The notes under the pieces are model-generated. The model did no database searches and was not told the origin of the DNA. It saw only the letters and a program-made list of their open reading frames with translations. Positions 48,477-56,321 of a DNA stretch of 59,947 nt are shown here, one piece after another. The stretch is from an uncultured Clostridia bacterium. Lineage in GTDB: Bacteria; Bacillota; Clostridia; Christensenellales; CAG-314. How positions within the stretch are numbered: the stretch's first letter is position 1; each line of letters starts with the position of its first letter. The DNA lies in the NCBI GenBank assembly GCA_947623225.1, contig CANQGO010000011.1, forward strand, positions 1 to 59,947, written 5' to 3'. The translations under genes were made by a program, and so were the position numbers.

Positions 48477-50288
48477 ATGGGAAAAATAATCGGAATCGAT
48501 TTGGGAACTACAAACAGTTGCGTAGCGGTACTTGAAGGCGGTGAGCCTGTCGTTATCGCCAATGCCGAGGGCAATCGTACCACGCCTTCGATCGTGGGCT
48601 TTACCAAAGACGGTGAACGTCTTGTAGGACAAGTTGCCAAGCGTCAGGCTGTGGTCAACGCCGACAGAACGGTACTGTCCATCAAGCGTGAAATGGGTAC
48701 TAACTATTCAGTGGAAATTGACGGAAAGCATTATTCTCCGCAAGAGATATCCGCTATCATCCTCAGCAAACTCAAGGCAGACGCGGAAGCGTATCTCGGC
48801 GAAAAGGTGACTCAGGCAGTCATCACCGTGCCGGCATACTTCAGTGATGCACAGCGGCAAGCAACGAAAGACGCGGGCAAGATAGCCGGTCTGGAAGTAC
48901 TGCGTATCATCAACGAGCCTACTGCCGCCGCACTTGCATACGGTCTGGATAAGGGCGAGAATAAAAATCAGAAAATTCTTATATACGACCTCGGCGGCGG
49001 AACATTCGACGTGTCCATTCTGGAGATAGGCGACGGCGTATTCGAAGTGCTTGCCACCAACGGCAACAACCGTCTGGGTGGCGACGACATTGACAAGATC
49101 GTCATGGACTACCTTATCGCTGAGTTCAAAAAGACCAGCGGTATAGATCTCAGCAACGACAAGCAAGCTTTGCAACGTCTGAAAGAAGCGGCAGAAAAGG
49201 CCAAGATAGAACTGTCCTCTACGCTTCGTACCGTCGTTTCTTTGCCCTTCATCACGGCAGATCAGTCCGGTCCCAAGCACCTTGAGATAGAGATCACCCG
49301 TGCCAAGTTCGAGAGTCTCATCGACGGTATAATCAAAAAGACCATAGAGCCTATGAAGAAGGCAATGGAAGACGCAGGCGTTACGAACAACGACCTTAAC
49401 CGCGTCATTCTGGTTGGCGGATCTACCCGTATACCGGCTGTCGTGGAAGCAGTGAAGAACTATTGCGGTAAGGATCCTTACAAGGGGATCAACCCCGACG
49501 AATGTGTCGCTATAGGCGCGGCAATACAAGGCGGCGTGCTGGGCGGCGAGGTCAAGGACGTTTTGCTTCTGGACGTCACTCCCCTTTCGCTTGGTATAGA
49601 AGTGTTGGGCGGCGTTACGGCACGCTTGATCGAACGCAATACGACTATTCCCACCAGCAAATCGCAAATTTTCTCCACGGCGGCGGACAATCAGACCAGT
49701 GTGGATATACATGTATTGCAAGGTGAACGCGAGATGGCTGCGGACAATAAGACCCTCGGACGTTTCTCTCTCAGCGGCATTGCTCCCGCTCCTCGCGGAG
49801 TACCGCAGATAGAAGTCAAGTTCGATATAGACGCCAACGGAATAGTGCATGTGACCGCTAAGGATCTCGGAACGCAGAAAGAACAATCCGTCACGATCAC
49901 TTCCAGCACCAATCTGTCCGAGGCAGATATAGACAAGGCTATCAAAGACGCCGAGAAGTATGCCGAGGAGGACAAAAAACGTCGTGAAGCAGTCGAGGCA
50001 CACAACGGGCTGGATCAGATGATTCTTTCTGTAGAGCAGGTCCTGCGTGATACCGATGCCAAGTTGACGGATGAGGACAAAAATACACTGAAGCAGGAAG
50101 TGGAAAAGAGTAAGGAAGTACTCAATAAGCAAGACGCGACGGTAGAAGAGCTGAAAGCGGAAACAGACCGTCTTGCTCAAGCGTGCGCACCTATCTTCCA
50201 GCGTATGTATCAGCAGGCACAGCAGTCCGCTCCGCAAGAGGACGGCAGCGAAGTCAAGTACGACGTACATGACGACGATAAAAAATAA
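48477..50288 (+). CDS. dnaK: Molecular chaperone DnaK (Hsp70)
   Basis: 603 residues, usual length. ATPase domain from [16 protein letters not shown] with [13 protein letters not shown] and [10 protein letters not shown]; substrate-binding domain from about 360 ([17 protein letters not shown]); C-terminal helical lid and acidic [14 protein letters not shown] tail. Folding and stress protection with DnaJ and GrpE. AAAGGAG lies about 10 nt before the ATG, and the gene is part of the CIRCE-controlled operon. Confidence 0.98.
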   Translation: MGKIIGIDLGTTNSCVAVLEGGEPVVIANAEGNRTTPSIVGFTKDGERLVGQVAKRQAVVNADRTVLSIKREMGTNYSVEIDGKHYSPQEISAIILSKLKADAEAYLGEKVTQAVITVPAYFSDAQRQATKDAGKIAGLEVLRIINEPTAAALAYGLDKGENKNQKILIYDLGGGTFDVSILEIGDGVFEVLATNGNNRLGGDDIDKIVMDYLIAEFKKTSGIDLSNDKQALQRLKEAAEKAKIELSSTLRTVVSLPFITADQSGPKHLEIEITRAKFESLIDGIIKKTIEPMKKAMEDAGVTNNDLNRVILVGGSTRIPAVVEAVKNYCGKDPYKGINPDECVAIGAAIQGGVLGGEVKDVLLLDVTPLSLGIEVLGGVTARLIERNTTIPTSKSQIFSTAADNQTSVDIHVLQGEREMAADNKTLGRFSLSGIAPAPRGVPQIEVKFDIDANGIVHVTAKDLGTQKEQSVTITSSTNLSEADIDKAIKDAEKYAEEDKKRREAVEAHNGLDQMILSVEQVLRDTDAKLTDEDKNTLKQEVEKSKEVLNKQDATVEELKAETDRLAQACAPIFQRMYQQAQQSAPQEDGSEVKYDVHDDDKK

Positions 50289-50317
50289 TTGAATTCCAAA
50301 AATAACGACAACGGCTC

Positions 50318-50343
50318 GAAGTCTTGCATATATGCAGGACTTC
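50318..50343 (+). other. Near-perfect 26-bp palindrome between dnaK and dnaJ
   Basis: GAAGTC...GACTTC around TGCATATATGCA; followed by CCTGCCGAATTTTTG. It may reduce read-through to dnaJ or protect the dnaK message end. Confidence 0.55.
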
Positions 50344-50365
50344 CTGCCGAATTTTTGAGGTAACA

Positions 50366-51511
50366 ATGCCGACAAAAGACTATTACAAGATTTTGGGCGT
50401 GGAAAAGACGGCATCTCAGGACGAGATCAAGTCTGCTTACAGACGCCTTGCAAAGCAGTATCACCCCGACTTGCATCCGGGCGACAATGACGCAGCAGAA
50501 AAGTTCAAGGAGATCAATGAAGCCTATTCCATAGTGGGCGATCCCGACAAGCGCGGAAAATACGATCGTGGTGAGATGGATATGGACGCTGCCGGCGGAT
50601 TCAATCCGTTCGGCGGAGGCGGCAGCGGATTTACTGCGACGGGATTCGATGACATTTTCGATATGTTCAGCGACGCTTTCGGTTTCGGCGGTCGTACTCG
50701 CCGCAGAGGCGCGCAGTCGTCGGTGGGCGGCGATATTACTTATCGCGTAGAATTGACCTTTATGGAGTCTATACTCGGCTGTACAAAGCCTATAACCTTT
50801 TCCAGATTGGAAAAATGTCCTACTTGTAACGGTACCGGTGCCAAAGACAGTTCGCATATCAAGACCTGTGACAAGTGCGGCGGTAGCGGACAAGTCCGCC
50901 GCGTCCAGAACACTATATTCGGTCAACAGATATCCGTAGGCGCATGCGACAAGTGCGGCGGCACGGGACATATTATCACGGATTCGTGCAAGACATGTGG
51001 CGGCAGAGGCGTAATCAACAAAAACAAAGTGATCAACGTTACCATCCCGGCGGGAGTGGAAAACGGCTCCGTATTGCAGTTGACGGGCGAGGGCAATGCT
51101 CCCATAGGCGGTAATGGCAGAAACGGCAATCTGCTCCTGGAGTTCTCCGTCAGACCGAGCGCGTTGTTCAAACGCGACGGCTACAACTTGTACGTGATTG
51201 TACCGGTCAGTTTCCTGACTGCGGTGTGCGGAGGACAGATAGAGATACCTGCTCCGGACGGGGTATTCATTCATAATCTTGCCGAAGGTACAGCCAACGG
51301 CGAAACGCTGCGTTTCCGCGGTAAGGGCATACACAGCCCGAGAGGTGCAGTGGGTGACTTGTTTGCCACCATCAATGTGGAAGTGCCCAAGGGCATCACT
51401 CGCGGGCAAAAGAAGGCGCTGGAACAGTTCGAGAATGACAATACGTTGAAAAATTATTCCAAGCGTCGCGCATTCCTCGATGAGATTGCCAGAACATACC
51501 CAAAGAAATAA
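50366..51511 (+). CDS. dnaJ: Chaperone protein DnaJ
   Basis: 381 residues. J domain with HPD in KQYHPDLHPG (about 34), Gly/Phe-rich linker, the zinc-finger region with four CxxCxGxG repeats (CPTCNGTG, CDKCGGSG, CDKCGGTG, CKTCGGRG; about 150-215) and the C-terminal client-binding domain. It stimulates DnaK ATP hydrolysis. GAGGT lies a few nt before the ATG at 50366. Last gene of the heat-shock operon. Confidence 0.97.
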   Translation: MPTKDYYKILGVEKTASQDEIKSAYRRLAKQYHPDLHPGDNDAAEKFKEINEAYSIVGDPDKRGKYDRGEMDMDAAGGFNPFGGGGSGFTATGFDDIFDMFSDAFGFGGRTRRRGAQSSVGGDITYRVELTFMESILGCTKPITFSRLEKCPTCNGTGAKDSSHIKTCDKCGGSGQVRRVQNTIFGQQISVGACDKCGGTGHIITDSCKTCGGRGVINKNKVINVTIPAGVENGSVLQLTGEGNAPIGGNGRNGNLLLEFSVRPSALFKRDGYNLYVIVPVSFLTAVCGGQIEIPAPDGVFIHNLAEGTANGETLRFRGKGIHSPRGAVGDLFATINVEVPKGITRGQKKALEQFENDNTLKNYSKRRAFLDEIARTYPKK

Positions 51512-51533
51512 ATCGTATCACAAACTATAGTGC

Positions 51534-51560
51534 GGGCCGCTCGGTATGAGCGGTCCTTTT
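51534..51560 (+). terminator. Intrinsic terminator of dnaJ
   Basis: GGGCCGCTC/GAGCGGTCC stem (one G-U), 5-nt loop, five T residues. Confidence 0.9.
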
Positions 51561-51698
51561 TAGTTTGTTCTCCGGTTCGAGCGGTGGAGCAAGATCCGTT
51601 TTGTGCATATCATTTCGGCAATTTTGTGTTTCACGGTGTTTCATATTTGCGACAAAAAAATTATAAATTTTATTTTTCGAAAAATGCCCTTTTGTTGC

Positions 51699-51727
51699 TT
51701 TACAAATTCTTTTAAGTTTGTTAATCT
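51699..51727 (+). promoter_or_regulatory. Possible promoter of the padR-prmA operon
   Basis: TTTACA (51699-51704), 17-bp spacer, TAATCT (51722-51727), in an AT-rich stretch. Confidence 0.5.
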
Positions 51728-51757
51728 ATATTACAGACATAGTATGGAGAGCAAAAG

Positions 51758-52081
51758 ATGAAAGTTATTTCCAGCGATCTCTTGCGAGGCCATATAGACA
51801 CCTTCGTGTTGTCCGCTTTACTCAGCGGAACCAAGTATGGCAACGAGATACGCAAGTTTATTGCACAGAAGACCAACAATTTGTATGTTCCGAATGAGCA
51901 AAGCCTATACTCCGCATATCACCGTCTGGAGGATATGGAATGTATCAAGGGATATTGGGGCGAGAATATAGGAGCCACGCGCAAGTACTATACCATTACG
52001 GAAAAAGGTCGCAATATGTACGAAGTGAATAAGCGCGAATGGGAAAATGCCAAATTGCTTATTGATATTTTGATCAAATAG
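51758..52081 (+). CDS. PadR family transcriptional regulator
   Basis: 107 residues. Winged-helix with the PadR pattern LLRGHIDTFVLSALLSGTKYG, the recognition part NEQSLYSAYHRLEDMECI and the wing GATRKYYTITEKGRNMY, then a short dimerisation helix. Usually represses a nearby efflux or stress gene. Here it is followed after 1 nt by prmA, an unusual partner, and no transporter is adjacent. GGAGAG lies about 6 nt before the ATG. Confidence 0.9.
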   Translation: MKVISSDLLRGHIDTFVLSALLSGTKYGNEIRKFIAQKTNNLYVPNEQSLYSAYHRLEDMECIKGYWGENIGATRKYYTITEKGRNMYEVNKREWENAKLLIDILIK

Positions 52082-52082
52082 T

Positions 52083-52982
52083 ATGAATTTTAGTGAGATT
52101 ACTGTGTATACCAACTCGGAAACGGCGGAATTGATAGCATATTTTCTGCAAGAAGTGTGTATGGACGGTGTAAGTATATCGGATATAAAAGACCTGTACG
52201 ACAATCCGGGCTGGGACTATAAGGAGGAAGGAATAGAACTCCGTTATGACAGCGAAGTTGCAGTCAGGGGTTATTGCAATACAGAGGACACGGACAGTGT
52301 TCTCGATTTTTTACACAGTCATCTTGCCGAGTTGCACGACGCCGGCAGTCTGCGTATACGCGTGAGCACAGTAGACGGTGACGCTTGGGTGAGCAAATGG
52401 AAGGAAACTTTTCATCCTATCGAGACGGACAAGCTGGTCATTTGTCCCGAGTGGCAGAGCGTGGATACCGACAAGACGGTATTTTTGATGGACAGCGGTG
52501 TGGCATTCGGCACGGGACAGCATGAGACGACGTCCATGTGTCTGGAGATGATAGAGCAACTACCGTTGCAAGGCAAAAGTGTGCTGGATGTAGGCTGCGG
52601 TAGCGGCATATTGGGTCTGTGCGCTATATTGTTGGGCGCAAAGTACGCCGAACTCATAGATATAGATCCGCAGGCAACTGCGGCGGCATTGCACAATGCC
52701 GAGATAAATAGTCTCCGGGACAAGGTGACAATACGCACAGGCAATCTGACCGATGAGGTGCAGGGGACGTTCGATTTCGTGTTCGCCAATCTCACGGCGG
52801 ATATATTGAAGATATTGCATGCGGATATATCGCGTACGGTACATGACGGCACCGTTGTCGTTATTTCCGGAGTTTTGGATACCAAAGAGGAAGAGGTCAG
52901 AGCACTTTATTCGGACAAATTCCGTGTCGTGCGCATTCTATCCAAGGGCGAATGGCGGGCTATGCTGATGGAAACGAAGTAG
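52083..52982 (+). CDS. prmA: Ribosomal protein L11 methyltransferase
   Basis: 299 residues. N-terminal substrate-recognition domain followed by a SAM methyltransferase: GVAFGTGQHETTSMCLEMIE (about 140), DVGCGSGILGLCAILLGAK (about 167), VFANLTADIL (about 238). It trimethylates L11. Start 1 nt after the padR stop and 1 nt before mtaB, so it is within a tight operon; no separate ribosome site. Confidence 0.95.
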   Translation: MNFSEITVYTNSETAELIAYFLQEVCMDGVSISDIKDLYDNPGWDYKEEGIELRYDSEVAVRGYCNTEDTDSVLDFLHSHLAELHDAGSLRIRVSTVDGDAWVSKWKETFHPIETDKLVICPEWQSVDTDKTVFLMDSGVAFGTGQHETTSMCLEMIEQLPLQGKSVLDVGCGSGILGLCAILLGAKYAELIDIDPQATAAALHNAEINSLRDKVTIRTGNLTDEVQGTFDFVFANLTADILKILHADISRTVHDGTVVVISGVLDTKEEEVRALYSDKFRVVRILSKGEWRAMLMETK

Positions 52983-52983
52983 T

Positions 52984-54219
52984 ATGAAGATATCCGTATT
53001 TACATTGGGGTGCAAGACCAATCTGTACGAGAGCGGACAAATCATCGCCGCGCTGAATGCCAAAGGATATACTGCCGTACATGGTCTGGTGCCTGCAGAC
53101 GTATTTGTTCTGAATACTTGCGCAGTGACAGGTGAGGCGGAGCGCAAATCGCGTCAAGCGGTGGAGCGTGCACGCAAACTCAATCCACTTTGCCGCGTTC
53201 TTGTTGTAGGTTGTGCCGCCGAGAAAAATGCCGAACAGTTTGCCGACTTGCCCAACGTCACATTTGTTAAAGGCGTATCGGACAAGACGGAAATAGCCGA
53301 GCGTATAGAGGATCTCGGCACCGATGTCGAACAATTGCCGTCCGTATTTGCGGAAAGCGTATTTTCCGCACAGGAACGCACTCGCGCATTTGTGAAGATA
53401 CAGGACGGTTGCAACAACTTTTGCAGTTATTGCATCGTACCCTATCTGCGTGGTCGCAGCCGCAGCCGTCGTATAGCTGATATAGTGCGCGAAACGGAAC
53501 AAGTCTGTTCCGCCGAGACGGTGCTTATAGGTATAGATATATCTCAGTTCGGTAAGGACACGGGAGAGAGTCTGCCGCAATTGTTTGACGCGTTGAGAAA
53601 CGTGCACAGCAGGTTGCGGATGGGAAGTCTCGAGGCACGCGTTGTCACGGATGAGTTTCTCGAAAGTCTGACGCATGTGGACTTCTGTCCGCATTTTCAT
53701 CTGAGTTTGCAGTCCGGTTGCGATAGTGTACTGAAACGCATGAATCGTAAATATACCACCGAACAATATATGGACGCCGTTAAAAAAATTCGCAATGTAT
53801 TCCCCGACGCAGGCATAACGACAGACGTCATAGTGGGATTCTGCGGAGAGACGGAGGAAGAGTTCCGACAGACGTATGATTTCCTTCGACAAGTGCATTT
53901 TGCGGATATACACGTATTCCCCTATTCTCCGCGTGAGGGTACCGTCGCTTATGGTTGGCAAGACACCGACGGCGCGGTCAAGTCCCGACGCGCCGAAGAG
54001 TTGGCTGTGCTGAAAGAACAATTCAAGCGCGATTTTGCAGAGAAGTTCGTCGGAACGACTCAGCAGGTGCTCGCCGAGCGTAGAAGAGGCGATCTCTGGC
54101 AGGGTTATACAAGGCAGTACCTCAGAGTGTACTTCGAGGGCGAGACGCAAATGGGCAATATTGTCAATGTACAAATAAAAGAGCCGTATTCGGACGGCGC
54201 AAAAGGAGAAATGATATGA
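52984..54219 (+). CDS. mtaB: tRNA N6-threonylcarbamoyladenosine methylthiotransferase MtaB
   Basis: 411 residues. N-terminal UPF0004 domain with GCKTNLYESG and further cluster cysteines (NTCAVTGEAE, VGCAAEKN), the radical-SAM CX3CX2C motif in DGCNNFCSYCIVPYLRGRSRS (about 145), and a C-terminal TRAM domain. It converts t6A37 to ms2t6A37 in ANN-decoding tRNAs. It begins 1 nt after prmA and overlaps the HIT gene by 4 nt. Confidence 0.95.
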   Translation: MKISVFTLGCKTNLYESGQIIAALNAKGYTAVHGLVPADVFVLNTCAVTGEAERKSRQAVERARKLNPLCRVLVVGCAAEKNAEQFADLPNVTFVKGVSDKTEIAERIEDLGTDVEQLPSVFAESVFSAQERTRAFVKIQDGCNNFCSYCIVPYLRGRSRSRRIADIVRETEQVCSAETVLIGIDISQFGKDTGESLPQLFDALRNVHSRLRMGSLEARVVTDEFLESLTHVDFCPHFHLSLQSGCDSVLKRMNRKYTTEQYMDAVKKIRNVFPDAGITTDVIVGFCGETEEEFRQTYDFLRQVHFADIHVFPYSPREGTVAYGWQDTDGAVKSRRAEELAVLKEQFKRDFAEKFVGTTQQVLAERRRGDLWQGYTRQYLRVYFEGETQMGNIVNVQIKEPYSDGAKGEMI

Positions 54220-54617
54220 ACGATTGTATTTTTTGCAAAATCATCAAAGGCGAGATCCCGAGTTATAAGATATACGAAGACGATAAGGTGTACGCTTTTC
54301 TGGATATTGCTTGCGACGCGGAAGGGCATACGTTGGTGATACCCAAGAAGCATTGCACCAATATATTGGACTGTGACGGCGAGTATCTGGACGCGGTGAT
54401 ACGCGCGGTACAGAAGATAAGCCGCCACTACGTCGAGGATTGCGGTTATGAAGGCGTGAATTTGTTCCACGCCGGAGGCGAAAGTGCCGAGCAGAGCGTA
54501 TTTCACCTGCATTTCCATATCATACCGCGCAAGTCGGACGACGGATTGAGTTTGTGGCCGCTGCATGACAAGCGCGATCTGGACCTTGGCGAGATATGTA
54601 AAAAACTTGCACTGTAA
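54216..54617 (+). CDS. HIT family nucleotide-binding protein
   Basis: 133 residues. CIFCKIIKGEIPS opening with a zinc Cys pair, GHTLVIPKKH, and the histidine triad HLHFHIIPR (about 97). HIT hydrolases cleave dinucleoside polyphosphates or aminoacyl-AMP. ATGA overlap with mtaB. Last gene of the padR-prmA-mtaB-HIT group. Confidence 0.94.
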   Translation: MNDCIFCKIIKGEIPSYKIYEDDKVYAFLDIACDAEGHTLVIPKKHCTNILDCDGEYLDAVIRAVQKISRHYVEDCGYEGVNLFHAGGESAEQSVFHLHFHIIPRKSDDGLSLWPLHDKRDLDLGEICKKLAL

Positions 54618-54620
54618 TGT

Positions 54621-54649
54621 TTGACAAACGGCAAGATATATGGCATAAT
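54621..54649 (+). promoter_or_regulatory. Sigma-A promoter of rpsU
   Basis: TTGACA (54621-54626), 17-bp spacer, CATAAT (54644-54649). Confidence 0.82.
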
Positions 54650-54695
54650 AATTATGCTTTATTAAACGGTATTGCCGAAAGGAGGCGAGAAAGAT

Positions 54696-54872
54696 ATGGC
54701 CACAATAAAAGTAGGTGAAAACGAGACTTTGGATAGCGCATTGCGTCGTTTCAAGAGACGTTGTGCACGCGACGGTATCATCGGAGACCTCCGCAAAAAG
54801 GAACAGTACGAGAAACCCAGCGTACGCCGCAAGAAGAAGGCGGAAGCGGCTCGCAAACGCAGCAGGTCCTGA
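54696..54872 (+). CDS. rpsU: Ribosomal protein S21
   Basis: 58 residues, the normal length. [13 protein letters not shown]-like pattern [14 protein letters not shown] and a basic C terminus [15 protein letters not shown]21 binds near the 16S 3' end in the 30S subunit. AAGGAGG lies 10 nt before the ATG at 54696; an earlier in-frame ATG would include the ribosome site in the protein. It has its own promoter and terminator. Confidence 0.96.
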   Translation: MATIKVGENETLDSALRRFKRRCARDGIIGDLRKKEQYEKPSVRRKKKAEAARKRSRS

Positions 54873-54904
54873 AGCTGTTCAACAAATAATATTTTACAAA
54901 AGAG

Positions 54905-54938
54905 AAAACTGCTTATCGTGATACGATAGGCAGTTTTA
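54905..54938 (+). terminator. Intrinsic terminator of rpsU
   Basis: AAAACTGC-TATCG/CGATA-GCAGTTTT stem. Confidence 0.85.
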
Positions 54939-55003
54939 TGTTTTATATTCGGTCAATTTTCGCACACAGTCGTCAAAATTTGCGCATTTCTATCGGAGGA
55001 AAT

Positions 55004-55384
55004 ATGTCTACGCTTAAAGATTTTGCCAAACGTGCAAAAGAACGAATGAAAAACGGCTTTTGGGAACAAGCCAGACGAAATATACAAACGGAACAAAGAG
55101 TAGCCGCCACGCTGGGACTCAACGTACACAAAGTGAGCGAAGAGGGTAAGCGTATGCTTGAGCGTAAGATCTACGACTACGACGGATTTTGCGAAGAACG
55201 CGAATTCTACGCCAAGGTAGTGGAGATACTCGAAAGTGATGAATTGGTACATGACCCCATCATGCGTCTCGCGGACAAAGAATATATGTCCCACCTTACG
55301 CCCGCCGAGAAGCAAGTGTACATAAGCAAACTTGCCGCCAAGTACCGTCAGGCGGTAGAGAAGTATCACGCCATGAAGAAATAG
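55004..55384 (+). CDS. Conserved helical protein of unknown function
   Basis: 126 residues, soluble, strongly helical and charged (MSTLKDFAKRAKERMKNGF, EEGKRMLERKIYDY, a C-terminal EKQVYISKLAAKYRQAVEKY). No signal peptide, membrane helix or known motif. CGGAGGAAAT precedes the ATG at 55004, which sets the start. The gene lies between rpsU and recX, without a visible promoter of its own after the rpsU terminator. I do not recognise the family. Confidence 0.65.
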   Translation: MSTLKDFAKRAKERMKNGFWEQARRNIQTEQRVAATLGLNVHKVSEEGKRMLERKIYDYDGFCEEREFYAKVVEILESDELVHDPIMRLADKEYMSHLTPAEKQVYISKLAAKYRQAVEKYHAMKK

Positions 55385-55422
55385 TTCGAAGTGCAGTCAA
55401 AAGCACCCTATAGTTTGCTTTG

Positions 55423-55451
55423 TTGACATAATTCGCCATTTATGTTAATCT
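55423..55451 (+). promoter_or_regulatory. Sigma-A promoter of recX, 6 nt before the start codon
   Basis: TTGACA (55423-55428), 17-bp spacer, TAATCT (55446-55451); ATG at 55458, the predicted +1. Confidence 0.72.
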
Positions 55452-55457
55452 TTTCTT

Positions 55458-56069
55458 ATGGCTCAGATCACAGACTTGCAAGTGCAGAAAAGGAACAAAA
55501 CTCGCGTCAACGTGTACGTGGACGGAGAATTTTGCTGTGCGCTGGAGATGTTGACAGTGGTCAAACTCGGGCTGAAGATAGGCATGGAGATAGGCAGTGA
55601 GCGTATCAAGGAAGCGTCCGCAGACAGCGAACGCGCTGTGGCGATGGAGAAGGCATTCGGATATCTCGCTCGTGGTAGCAAAACGGTGCATCAGATGCGC
55701 GAATATCTGGCCAAACACGGCTATGACGCGGACGTGACGGAGTATGTGATCGCCAAGTTGAAAGACTATCGCTATCTGGACGACGAAGCCTATGCCGGTA
55801 CGTATGTCCGACAGAACATCTCGGCAAAGGGCAGCCGCCGCCTGAAACAGGAACTCATTCAAAGAGGTATTTCATATACTGTGGCGGAGCAGTATTCGGC
55901 GGAATCTCCCGAATCCGCTCTCGACCACGCTCAAGCCATAGCGGACAAATATATGCACAACAAACCCTGCGACGTCAAGACTTTGCAGCGTCTCCAACGC
56001 TATTTGCTTGCACGTGGGTACGATTTCGACACTGTCAATACGATTTTGCGTAGTTACCACCCGAATTGA
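55458..56069 (+). CDS. recX: Regulatory protein RecX
   Basis: 203 residues with three RecX helical repeats (KAFGYLARGSKTVHQMREYLAKHG, LKDYRYLDDEAYAGTYV, LLARGYDFDTVNTIL). RecX limits RecA filament growth; recA is not in the window. There is no ribosome site and the ATG coincides with the predicted transcription start, so the message may be leaderless. Confidence 0.93.
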   Translation: MAQITDLQVQKRNKTRVNVYVDGEFCCALEMLTVVKLGLKIGMEIGSERIKEASADSERAVAMEKAFGYLARGSKTVHQMREYLAKHGYDADVTEYVIAKLKDYRYLDDEAYAGTYVRQNISAKGSRRLKQELIQRGISYTVAEQYSAESPESALDHAQAIADKYMHNKPCDVKTLQRLQRYLLARGYDFDTVNTILRSYHPN

Positions 56070-56114
56070 CTGCGAGAAAGTATATATCGGAGCATTATAT
56101 CCCGAAAAGCGGTA

Positions 56115-56143
56115 TTGACTGTTTTTGGATAATATGATAAAAT
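56115..56143 (+). promoter_or_regulatory. Sigma-A promoter of the second Cys-rich lipoprotein gene
   Basis: TTGACT (56115-56120), 17-bp spacer, TAAAAT (56138-56143). Leaves a ~170-nt AT-rich leader that ends in a hairpin (ACCGC/GCGGT then TTTTT, about 56269-56305). Confidence 0.7.
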
Positions 56144-56321
56144 AAATACCGAGGCATACGATCGCCTGTATATTGTTCTTCGGAGAAAAACAGTGCGCGG
56201 TTTTACTCGTAAAAACAATGTTCATTATTTTAATACAGTGAGCAATTTTTTTGTTTACAATGAGTATTTACCGCTTTTTCGCATATAGCGCGAGGGCGGT
56301 TTTTGCAAAAGGAGAATGTGT

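Noticed and set aside
48708-50414. A 568-codon minus-strand frame over dnaK
   Set aside because: It is antisense to DnaK and spans into the dnaJ leader; codon pattern mirrors the plus strand.
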